21,634 nt of DNA from DASYYE01 sp035946955. Its GTDB lineage: Bacteria > Actinomycetota > Actinomycetes > Streptosporangiales > Streptosporangiaceae. Positions within the stretch are counted from its first letter, which is position 1. Each line of letters begins with the position of its first letter. The notes under the pieces are model-generated. The model did no database searches. It was given only the letters and a program-made list of their open reading frames with translations, and was not told the DNA's origin. The DNA is taken from NCBI GenBank assembly GCA_035946955.1, contig DASYYE010000559.1, forward strand, positions 1 to 21,634. The letters are read 5' to 3'. This document shows positions 15,753-21,634 of the stretch, piece after piece. Made by a program: the position numbers and the translations under genes.

Positions 15753-17054
15753 TCACCAGGCGGCGGCTCCCAGGCTGGTGATCCCGGGCAACGGCGTGAA
15801 TGTCCCGCCGTTGACCACGCCGACGCGGATCCCGCTCGGCGTCAGGATCCCCCCGATGAGGACCTTCCCCGCCGGGTTGGTCCAGTACAGAGAGATATCG
15901 CCCGGCGCCTGGCCCTGGAACTGGGATAGGCCGAGGATGCGTGTCGGCTGCCCGGTCCTGGCCGAGTACCGGATGAATCCCGTCGTCGTGTGGTAGCTGT
16001 GCCGAGAGCGCCCCGTGGTCGTCGTGTAACCGCAGACGATCGCGGAGCCGTCCAGTGAGATGATCGAATCCGTCACGCACTGGGAGACGTGGTCCTGTGA
16101 TGTGGCGGGGGAGCCTGACTGACTCCCGCTGCCCTGGGACGTGGAGCTGCCCTCGACGACGGCGAGCCGGCTGTCCGAGATCAGGTTGTCACCGCCAGCA
16201 GCGGTGTCGAGCAGGCGCACGCCGGTGAGGTAGGACTTGTTCTGCCAGTCGAACGCGAGCGTCGTGGAGTCCGCCGCCCATGAGATGGACTCCGAACCAT
16301 CCACCCCCGACCCGGTAAACCCACCCGGATCCACTGGGTCGGTCGACCCGTTCGTGAACCAGGTGCGGAACGCCCAGGTGGCCAGTGTGTAGACCCTGAT
16401 CTCCAGCAGTCCCGGCTGGAAGTTCCTTTCCGAGTCCACTTCGATGGCGAGCTTGGCGCCGTCGGGGGACAACGCGAGGCCCGTCACTGCGCTGTCCTGC
16501 GGCAGCACCGGGACCGCGAGCCGGGTGAAGGACTCTTCAGCGCCGGACGCCCTCAGCCGCAGCAGGTAGAACGCTGGCTGCCCCGGCCACCGCACCGCGG
16601 GCCCCATGACCTGGCGCTGCGCGTCAAGGACAAACGTCCGGTCGTCGGCGGCCCCGGTCACGCCGACGAATGGTGTGTGCGTCGTGATCCTGGCGAGCGT
16701 GGCACCGGTCATGGTGGCTCGCACGACCGCCAGCGACGGGTTTTTGACCGCAACGTAATACGGCGGGACACCGGTGGAAGGGGCGTACGGGACCCCATTC
16801 CCGAGGAGGCCGGGCTTGCCGGACTGACCCTTTCCAGGCTTGGCAAACCAGGATCCTGCGGCCATGCTGCCCACGATGACGACGGTGACCGCTGCGGCCG
16901 CGGCCAGTGGTGCGACCCAGGCCAGCCAGGTCCGGCGCGCAAGCCCGGGACTGACGGACGACTCATCCAGCCGCAGCGGCGGCACCATGTCCGCCGTGAT
17001 CACGTCAGCGGCGGTGCGGGTCGCGTCGCGGACCTGGTCCGCTGAAACGTTCAT
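15753..17054 (-). CDS. Single-TM protein with beta-propeller-like exterior; putative anti-sigma factor
   Basis: This encodes 433 aa. Its ATG (17054-17052) overlaps the TGA of the sigma factor (ATGA), so the two are translationally coupled. Residues 1-42 are cytosolic (VRDATRTAADVITADMVPPL) and lack the His/Cys residues of zinc-type anti-sigma domains. One TM helix spans about 45-70. The remainder is extracytoplasmic, with repeated strand motifs such as VTGLALSPDGAKLAIEVDSE and ISWAADSTTLAFDWQ, typical of TolB/WD40-like propellers. SigE-family sigma genes in actinobacteria often have such a partner. Binding and release of the sigma factor are inferred from position and layout. Confidence 0.75.
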   Translation of the reverse strand: MNVSADQVRDATRTAADVITADMVPPLRLDESSVSPGLARRTWLAWVAPLAAAAAVTVVIVGSMAAGSWFAKPGKGQSGKPGLLGNGVPYAPSTGVPPYYVAVKNPSLAVVRATMTGATLARITTHTPFVGVTGAADDRTFVLDAQRQVMGPAVRWPGQPAFYLLRLRASGAEESFTRLAVPVLPQDSAVTGLALSPDGAKLAIEVDSERNFQPGLLEIRVYTLATWAFRTWFTNGSTDPVDPGGFTGSGVDGSESISWAADSTTLAFDWQNKSYLTGVRLLDTAAGGDNLISDSRLAVVEGSSTSQGSGSQSGSPATSQDHVSQCVTDSIISLDGSAIVCGYTTTTGRSRHSYHTTTGFIRYSARTGQPTRILGLSQFQGQAPGDISLYWTNPAGKVLIGGILTPSGIRVGVVNGGTFTPLPGITSLGAAAW

Positions 17055-17557
17055 GAGTACTCCTGCATGCGTTGCCCGAGCGCCGCGAGTGCGCGGGAGG
17101 TGGCGGACTTGACGGTGCCCCGCCTGATGCCCATCGACCGGGCGGTCTCCTCCTCGCTCAAGTCGAGGTAATAGCGGAGCACCAGCGCTTCGCGCTGCCG
17201 AGGCGGCAGCGCCCGGATGGCCAGCAGCAACTGCCGGTGTACCTCACCAACGAGCGCGGTCGCCTCGGCGGATTCCCAGGGCGCCTCACCAGGGCTGCGG
17301 TCGTCACGGCGGGCGCGGGACCGCAGTACCATCCGGCAGCCGTTCAAGACGCTTGTCCGCAGGTAACCAGGGGCACTAGCGGTGTCACGCAACTGGCTCC
17401 ACCGCTTATACAGCCCGAGGAACGCATCCTGGACGACATCCTCAGCCGCCGGGCGCTCGCCGAGCATGACGTAGGCGAGCCGGATCAGGCCCAGCGCATG
17501 TGCTTGATAGAGCGCGGTCACTTCCGGGCCGTGTACGTGCGCGGCATCTGCGGACAT
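17051..17557 (-). CDS. SigE-family ECF RNA polymerase sigma factor
   Basis: This encodes 168 aa from ATG 17557; the frame is open to an ATG at 17632, but the domain starts at EVTALYQAHALGL and the shorter form has the usual length. Sigma region 2 has IRLAYVMLGERPAAEDVVQD followed by AFLGLYKRW. Region 4 has LPPRQREALVLRYYLDLSEE followed by ETARSMGIRRGTVKSATSRA. YLRTSVLNGCRMVLR between them is typical of the SigE family of Streptomyces-type ECF factors. It directs RNA polymerase to stress or envelope promoters. It overlaps the putative anti-sigma gene by 4 bp. A candidate ECF promoter lies about 32 bp upstream of the chosen start. Confidence 0.9.
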   Translation of the reverse strand: MSADAAHVHGPEVTALYQAHALGLIRLAYVMLGERPAAEDVVQDAFLGLYKRWSQLRDTASAPGYLRTSVLNGCRMVLRSRARRDDRSPGEAPWESAEATALVGEVHRQLLLAIRALPPRQREALVLRYYLDLSEEETARSMGIRRGTVKSATSRALAALGQRMQEYS

Positions 17558-17588
17558 CACTGAGCCCGTACTGGGGAAACGGATCACA

Positions 17589-17615
17589 TCAGACACGCGT
17601 GGGGATTCGGTTTCC
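17589..17615 (-). promoter_or_regulatory. Candidate ECF-type promoter of the sigma factor gene
   Basis: On the minus strand GGAAAC (17610-17615), a 15-bp spacer and GTCTGA (17589-17594) resemble the GGAAC / GTC-type promoters read by ECF factors, which often control their own gene. It supports the start at 17557 over 17632. Confidence 0.35.
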
Positions 17616-17674
17616 ACAAGAAAGAGATGCATACGGCGGTCAGAGGTTGCCTGCCATCCAGGAAATCATGGGGC

Positions 17675-17711
17675 GCGGCCCGGGAGGAGCCGGTGGCTCC
17701 TCCCGGGCCGC
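17675..17711 (-). terminator. Perfect 17-bp stem terminator of the choice-of-anchor P gene
   Basis: Bases 17675-17691 are fully complementary to 17695-17711 with a GGT loop. The hairpin begins 14 bp past the stop codon of the minus-strand secreted protein gene and separates it from the sigma factor operon. There is no U-tract, which is usual in high-GC actinobacteria. Confidence 0.8.
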
Positions 17712-17725
17712 CTCGCGCGTGCGGC

Positions 17726-18976
17726 TCAGTTCACACTGGCCTGAGCAGATGCCACGTTCACCGTGGTGCCCGGCTTGAGCCCTTGCGGGTTGCCTGGCAC
17801 TGTCACCACGAGCTGGACCATGATGACGGTGATCTGGTGGCTGGTCTCCATGCGGCGGTGCAGCCACAGAGTGCCGAGCCCGGCGATGGTCAGCTTGGTG
17901 TTCGGCGCCACGTTCGAGCCGACTCCGGGATGCCCGGCCACTGTGAGTTTCAGGAACACCGAGGGGTCATTGAAGGCCGGCGGGTTGCCTGTGGCCGACA
18001 CCGCCGCCTTGATGGCGGCGGCCTGGACCAGGCCACCAAGCAGGTTCAGGCCCTGCACGGTCGATGTGGCCGTGGCGGATGCGGCCGTGGGGGTGGCCGT
18101 GCCCTGCACGGTGTCGGTCACCGTCCCGCTGGTGAGGATGCCGGGGATGGACAGCCCCGCGCCCTGGTTGGTGAGGGTCTTGCCGCCTGTGCCCAGGCAG
18201 GACAGCGGCTCGGGGAACTCCCGCCCCGCGATGACGGTCGTGCCCACGTTGGCCGACGCGCCATAGGACAGCCCGTCCAGCAGGCCGCTGACCGGGCCGC
18301 CCAGAGCGCTGTGGGCGAACGACACGACGATCTGGGTGCCGACCTTCGCGGTCGGGTTGGGCTGGGTCACGACCATGTGGATGGCGATGACAGTCAGGCT
18401 CGCGCCGGTGCTGGTGACCGTGGAGGCCTGCTGGTTCAAGACCACGAAGCCGATACCCGCCAAGTTGATCTTGGTGTTCGGTCCTGGGGTGGCGCTGATC
18501 GGTGTGCCCGCGACGACCAGGTCGGCGAACTGGGTGCCCGCGGCGCTCGTGCTGAACGAGCCCGGCGCGGTCTCGGTCGTGGTGCTCACCGCCTGGACGG
18601 CTGTCGCCGTCACCAGACCGCCCAGCACGTTGACGCTCTGGGTGGTGGCCTTGCTGGCCGAGGCGGGGCCGCCGGGGGTGGCCTGCGAGGCCGTGCTGGT
18701 GGTGACGGTCCCTGTGCTCAGCAGCGGTGGGACGCTGACCGAGGCGATGTTGTTGGTGTGCGTGACGCCAGTCTGGGATGTGCAGCCCAGCGTGGACAGC
18801 GCGGAGCGGCCCGAGGTCACAGTCGAGCCCACAGTGATCTGGGTGCCGTAGGCGGATCCTTGGAAGCCCATCTCTGCGGCTGCGACCTGCGCCATCGCCG
18901 GCGCTGCGGCGGTCAGCACAGACGCGACTAAGCCGGTCGTGGCCACCAGAGCGAGCAGGTACATCTTGCGGAACAT
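17726..18976 (-). CDS. Secreted choice-of-anchor P family protein with internal duplication
   Basis: This encodes 416 aa. ATG 18976 is chosen: GGAGGG at 18985-18990 sits 8 nt away and a typical signal peptide follows (MFRKMYLLALVATTG, cleavage after APAMA). The mature part consists of two related units of about 190 residues. Each runs from a YGT/YGA start through a Cys near L(S/G)C, a V.VLGGLV / L.LLGGLV segment and a PNTK(I/L).(L/I)AG(I/L)G segment to a Val-rich strand ending in the HMVVT / QLVVT motif. This is the layout of choice-of-anchor P proteins, secreted beta-rich proteins of unknown role in actinobacteria. No LPXTG or C-terminal TM segment is seen, so release or noncovalent attachment is likely. 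Confidence 0.8.
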   Translation of the reverse strand: MFRKMYLLALVATTGLVASVLTAAAPAMAQVAAAEMGFQGSAYGTQITVGSTVTSGRSALSTLGCTSQTGVTHTNNIASVSVPPLLSTGTVTTSTASQATPGGPASASKATTQSVNVLGGLVTATAVQAVSTTTETAPGSFSTSAAGTQFADLVVAGTPISATPGPNTKINLAGIGFVVLNQQASTVTSTGASLTVIAIHMVVTQPNPTAKVGTQIVVSFAHSALGGPVSGLLDGLSYGASANVGTTVIAGREFPEPLSCLGTGGKTLTNQGAGLSIPGILTSGTVTDTVQGTATPTAASATATSTVQGLNLLGGLVQAAAIKAAVSATGNPPAFNDPSVFLKLTVAGHPGVGSNVAPNTKLTIAGLGTLWLHRRMETSHQITVIMVQLVVTVPGNPQGLKPGTTVNVASAQASVN

Positions 18977-19162
18977 GGTGTCTGCCCTCCTGCATCGAGG
19001 CGGAGGAGCAACAGTCGTGCCCCTCGCCGCCAACTTTGCAAGCGCTCGCCCTACCCAGCTTTCAGTTGGCTACACAGGGCGACTACCACGGGGGAGGTGC
19101 AGACCCATCCGCCCGGCCACGTACATCAGCCGGGTGAGCAGGGACGGAACACCAGGCGGGTG

Positions 19163-19380
19163 CTACATCATCTCGTCGGTGAATGGCAGCAGGACGGTCT
19201 TGGTCTCGGTGTAGGACTTGATGGCTTCGCGGCCGCCCTCACGGCCGATGCCCGACTGCCGGTAGCCACCGAACCCGGCGTGCGGCTCGAGTTGGTAGCC
19301 GTTGATCCCCACCGTGCCGGCGCGCAGAGCCTTTCGAACTGGATGGCCACCCGCGCCGCCCGCCGGTTACGCTGCACCTC
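19163..19380 (-). pseudogene. C-terminal remnant of an aldehyde dehydrogenase
   Basis: Read from about 19336 down to the TAG at 19163-19165, the minus strand gives LRAGTVGINGYQLEPHAGFG, then GYRQSGIGREGG and SYTETKTVLLP. These are the conserved end of the ALDH superfamily (...AGTVWVN...FGG.KQSGIGRE.G...Y...K.V). Bases 19337-19380 read RRAARVAIQF in another frame, resembling the preceding helix, so a frameshift lies near 19336. More than 400 residues including the catalytic Cys are missing. The remnant runs into the start of the DUF4345 gene on the opposite strand. Confidence 0.8.
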
Positions 19381-19773
19381 ATGAACGTGGGTCGTCTCAG
19401 CAGCGCAGCCCTTATGCTGTCCGGGGTGGCGGCGATCGCGAACCCGAAGGGGGTCGTGGCCGCGCTGCATCTGACCGCCGACGACGCGCGCGGTGTCGCC
19501 GAGACCCGCGCCGGGCTCGGCGGGACGTACGCGGCACTGGGCGGATGGGCGCTGCTAAGTCGCGAGCCCGCTGCGGATGTGGCAGTGGGAATGACCTGGC
19601 TTGGCGCGGCGGGGGTGCGAGTCGCAACGCGTAGTGTCGATCGACCGTCTGTCACTGCGGGCTACTGGGTCTATCTCGGGCTGGAGGTCGCCTGCGGGGC
19701 AGTGTCGCTGGCTTCGGCCATCGCGAGGCGACGCGGCATCAAGCATGCGGCCGGCCAGGGATCAGTGTCCTAG
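19381..19773 (+). CDS. DUF4345-like small membrane protein
   Basis: This encodes 130 aa with about four hydrophobic segments (residues about 6-28, 44-60, 66-80 and 94-113). ETRAGLGGTYAALGGWALL carries the E.RA..GG..a.LG pattern of DUF4345, a family of small integral membrane proteins of unknown function. There is no Shine-Dalgarno site; TACGCT at 19368-19373 lies 7 bp before ATG, consistent with a leaderless message. It is intact although both neighbours are remnants: an ALDH end on the opposite strand and a truncated insertion sequence starting within 20 bp of its stop. Confidence 0.7.
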   Translation: MNVGRLSSAALMLSGVAAIANPKGVVAALHLTADDARGVAETRAGLGGTYAALGGWALLSREPAADVAVGMTWLGAAGVRVATRSVDRPSVTAGYWVYLGLEVACGAVSLASAIARRRGIKHAAGQGSVS

Positions 19774-19792
19774 ACGAGTAGTTCTGATGTGG

Positions 19793-20243
19793 TTAGTGGT
19801 CGTAGGCGGTCAGTGATCGTGGGACCGGCTGGCCGGTGCGGTGGTTGTGCCAGATGGCGGTGGTCATGGCCAGGATGCGCTGGGCGACTCTGACGGCGGC
19901 GCCCTCGAAGGTCCGGCCGCCGTGGGCTTCCAGGTCGAGCTGGCCTTTGAGGGTGTCGTTGACCGACTCGGTGAGCTGGCGTACCGGTTTGAGCAGGTGC
20001 TCGCCGGGCTGTGGCGGCTCGTTGCGCATGGAGGGGCGCAGCAGTTCGATGTCGCGGCCCGGCAGGGTGGTTTCGAACCAGTGGGCCCGGAAGCCCTTGT
20101 CGGTGATGAGCAGCAGGCCGGGGCGGCTGGCTGCCAGTTCGGGCTCGACCTCCAGCATCGCGGCCAGCACGTCCCGCTCGTCGAGCTTGGGGTCGGCCAG
20201 CGCCCAGGTGATGGGCATCCCGGCCGGGGTGGTGATCAGAGAC
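19793..20243 (-). pseudogene. IS982-family transposase, C-terminal half only
   Basis: The minus strand from about 20243 to the TAA at 19793-19795 encodes about 148 residues: TTPAGMPITWALADPKLDER, LLLITDKGFRAHWFE, VRQLTESVNDTLKGQLDLEA, HGGRTFEGAAVRVAQRI and AIWHNHRTGQPVPRSL. These are the C-terminal half of IS982-family DDE transposases, which are about 290 aa. The N-terminal half and left end are missing; at about 20240 the sequence switches directly into a helicase fragment on the other strand. The right end of the element must lie between 19774 and 19792. Confidence 0.85.
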
Positions 20244-20722
20244 CTGGGAGCTCGACGAGCACGAGGGCGCACCTGACGCGTTCGCACGGGCGGAGTCTGG
20301 TGTCTTGGCCCTGGCCAGCCGTTACGACGGCGTCGGCCTCCCGGACGGGGCCTGCCGTCTGGTGGTCCTGGCTGGGCTGCTGGTGGGGGGTGCACCTGCA
20401 GGAGCGGTTCGTCCAGGACGGCCTCAAAGCCCTGGTGGTTCTCACTGAGCGTGTCCGGGCCCGCTTGGCCCAGGGTGCCGGGCGGGCCACCCGTAACAGC
20501 GCGGACTTCGCGGCGGTCGTCATGCTTGGCCGTGGCCTGCTCAGCTTTTGCGGCCAGCCGGAGGTGCTGGCGGCCTGCCACCCCGAGCTCCGGGCGGAGG
20601 TCGCTTTCGGGCTGAAGGACTCAGGCCGTGTGCCTGCGTCTGATGCGGAGGAGGACCTCGGCCACTTCCTCGGGCAGGACGGGGAGTGGCGCGAGGCCGA
20701 GGGCGCTGATGCGGAGCCTGAT
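20243..20722 (+). pseudogene. C-terminal remnant of a DinG/XPD-like superfamily 2 helicase
   Basis: Two plus-strand frames join into one helicase end. From about 20243 the first frame reads WELDEHEGAPDAFARAESGV, then LASRYDGVGLPDGACRLVVL and AGLLVG. After the G-run at 20385-20390 the next frame reads HLQERFVQDGLKALVVLTER, VRARLAQGAGRATRNSADFA, AVVMLGRGLLSF and HPELRAEVAFGLKDSG. RYDG..LP...CR..V and the Q..GR.TR motif VI are typical of Helicase_C_2 proteins. The N-terminal ATPase half is lost where the IS982 remnant begins, and one frameshift is present, so it is not functional. Confidence 0.75.
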
Positions 20723-21042
20723 TCGGTGTGGCTGTTCGGTTCGGCTCTGTGGGTGGGGGTGGGGGCGAAGTCGGAGTGCCGGGCCGGCGGTGAAGTTGAC
20801 GTGGGGGGATGCCCGGCAGGCGGGCGGTCACCTCAGCTGCACCGCGGGCTCGGGTGGGGGAGCCGGTGCCTGGGGGGTTGTTCACGCTGCTGGTGGCGCC
20901 GCAGGACCGGGTCCATGAGGCGGCGGCGAAGGTGTGTGACCCTCGGGTGTATCTGGTGAAGCCCGGGGTTCTGGCGGAGTTGGCTGGGCGGCTGGTGGGT
21001 GCGTAAGGGGGCAGCCGCTCTCACTGCTCATCGGGTACATCA
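20723..21042. other. About 320 bp of degenerate sequence with a possible gene end
   Basis: An open frame at 20800-21006 on the plus strand ends GEPVPGGLFTLLVAPQDRVH and VYLVKPGVLAELAGRLVGA before a TAA. It looks protein-like and could be the last part of a second lost gene downstream of the helicase, with an earlier part (VKLTWGDARQAGGHLS) in a neighbouring frame. I do not recognise the family, and no start or ribosome-binding site is visible. Confidence 0.35.
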
Positions 21043-21413
21043 GTTCTTCCCACCCAGGCTCTCCATCTGCGACAGGGATTCTCCTACCTGCCGTTCCAGT
21101 GCCACCACCTCCTGGTAATGCGCTTGCAGGAAAGTCTTCTGTACTGTCAGTAACTGGCGCTGCAATACGGCCGTGAATGGACTTATGCAATGCGCCCAGA
21201 CCGCCGTCCATCGGCTGTCGACGGCTCTTCTTGCTCCAGGCGGGAGCATGCCTCTGTACGAGTCGGGGGGGGGGTCGCGAGCTTGTCCAACCAATCGCTG
21301 AATCCAGTGGGCGTGGCGGCGTGCCTGCTGCCTGACTTCGAGCCATCCTCCTGCCCGAAGAAGGAGGTGTACACGAACCCCGGGTCAGTACGCTGATATC
21401 CTCTGTAAGTCAT
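21040..21413 (-). pseudogene. Small hypothetical gene broken at a run of ten G
   Basis: On the minus strand ATG 21413 starts a frame reading TDPGFVYTSFFGQEDGSKSG and TPTGFSDWLDKLATPP. It runs into the homopolymer at 21265-21274 (ten C on this strand). In another frame beyond it the sequence reads LQRQLLTVQKTFLQAHYQEV and VALERQVGESLSQMESLGG to the TGA at 21040-21042. Joining the two inside the run gives a protein of about 120 aa with a helical, probably coiled C-terminus. No family is recognised and the start is uncertain. It could be a pseudogene, a length-variable gene or a sequencing error in the run. Confidence 0.4.
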
Positions 21414-21634
21414 CCACCATTGTCGATGCGACAGGTGGAACCGCCAGGTTCACTGGGGTTTGTCGGCCTGAGCGTTGATCCGGTAATCGCAGGAGGATCC
21501 ATCGGTGTGCGGTCTCTACAGGTGGAAGCAGGCAGGGGTCGGGCTTGACCTGGGCCTTTGCGAAGGGGCCCGATTGGGCTTGGTCGGGCAGTCCCGGACG
21601 GGGCACCATCGCTGCCAAGCGCACTGCTCCTGGT
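21414..21634. other. No identifiable gene at the window end
   Basis: A minus-strand frame is open from 21624 to 21385 (ending VASTMVDDLQRISAY), but it has no visible ribosome-binding site or known motif and its upstream end is cut by the window. I cannot support a gene here. Confidence 0.3.

Noticed and set aside
17967..18995. 342-codon minus-strand frame overlapping the choice-of-anchor P gene
   Set aside because: It lies in another frame of the same strand, without a signal peptide or motif; the annotated frame has a good ribosome-binding site and signal peptide.
19041..19060. GCAAGCGCT near the choice-of-anchor P gene as a second KstR2-type site
   Set aside because: The outer and right-arm bases do not fit AnCAAGnnCTTGnT; too weak.

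Overview
The window is high-GC DNA with GTG starts, leaderless-type start regions and protein families typical of filamentous Actinomycetes: DUF2690 secreted proteins, the PF04672 SAM-methyltransferase family, SigE-family ECF sigma factors, choice-of-anchor P proteins and KstR2-like TetR regulators. I cannot name the genus from the sequence. No rRNA, tRNA or CRISPR array was seen. All family names come from motif recognition by eye, not from a search.

Region 1 (1-6514) is accessory. It opens with the 3' part of a large secreted modular protein: lysozyme-like (SLT) fold, Cys-rich segment, golvesin-like beta-sandwich, two Fn3-like repeats and a C-terminal DUF3990-type ADP-ribosyltransferase fold. 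A small ORF overlaps its stop codon and is a candidate immunity partner. A secreted DUF2690 protein follows. A decayed IS1182-like element with 23-25 bp terminal inverted repeats and CTAG flanks sits exactly at its stop codon. Next comes a small secreted SH3-like protein bracketed by two 91-bp direct repeats, each with a conserved hairpin. About 700 bp without a recognisable gene closes the region.

Region 2 (6515-14462) is metabolic: a zinc alcohol dehydrogenase, a SAM methyltransferase, a patatin-like hydrolase, a hotdog thioesterase, a tandem-GNAT acetyltransferase, then a KstR2-like TetR regulator followed by two SDR dehydrogenases and a PPOX flavin/F420-type enzyme. A 14-bp site differing at one position from the mycobacterial KstR2 box lies upstream of the first SDR. 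This suggests a small regulated steroid or acyl-CoA type catabolic operon.

Region 3 (14496-18976, all on the minus strand) is an envelope/secretion group. It comprises a SigE-family ECF sigma factor translationally coupled to a one-TM, propeller-like putative anti-sigma factor, a GH5 lipoprotein directly downstream, and upstream a choice-of-anchor P secreted protein ending in a perfect 17-bp hairpin terminator.

Region 4 (19163-21634) is a decayed patchwork: the C-terminal remnant of an aldehyde dehydrogenase, an intact small DUF4345 membrane protein, a truncated IS982-family transposase abutting the frameshifted C-terminal end of a DinG/XPD-like helicase, and a small minus-strand ORF broken in a run of ten G residues.
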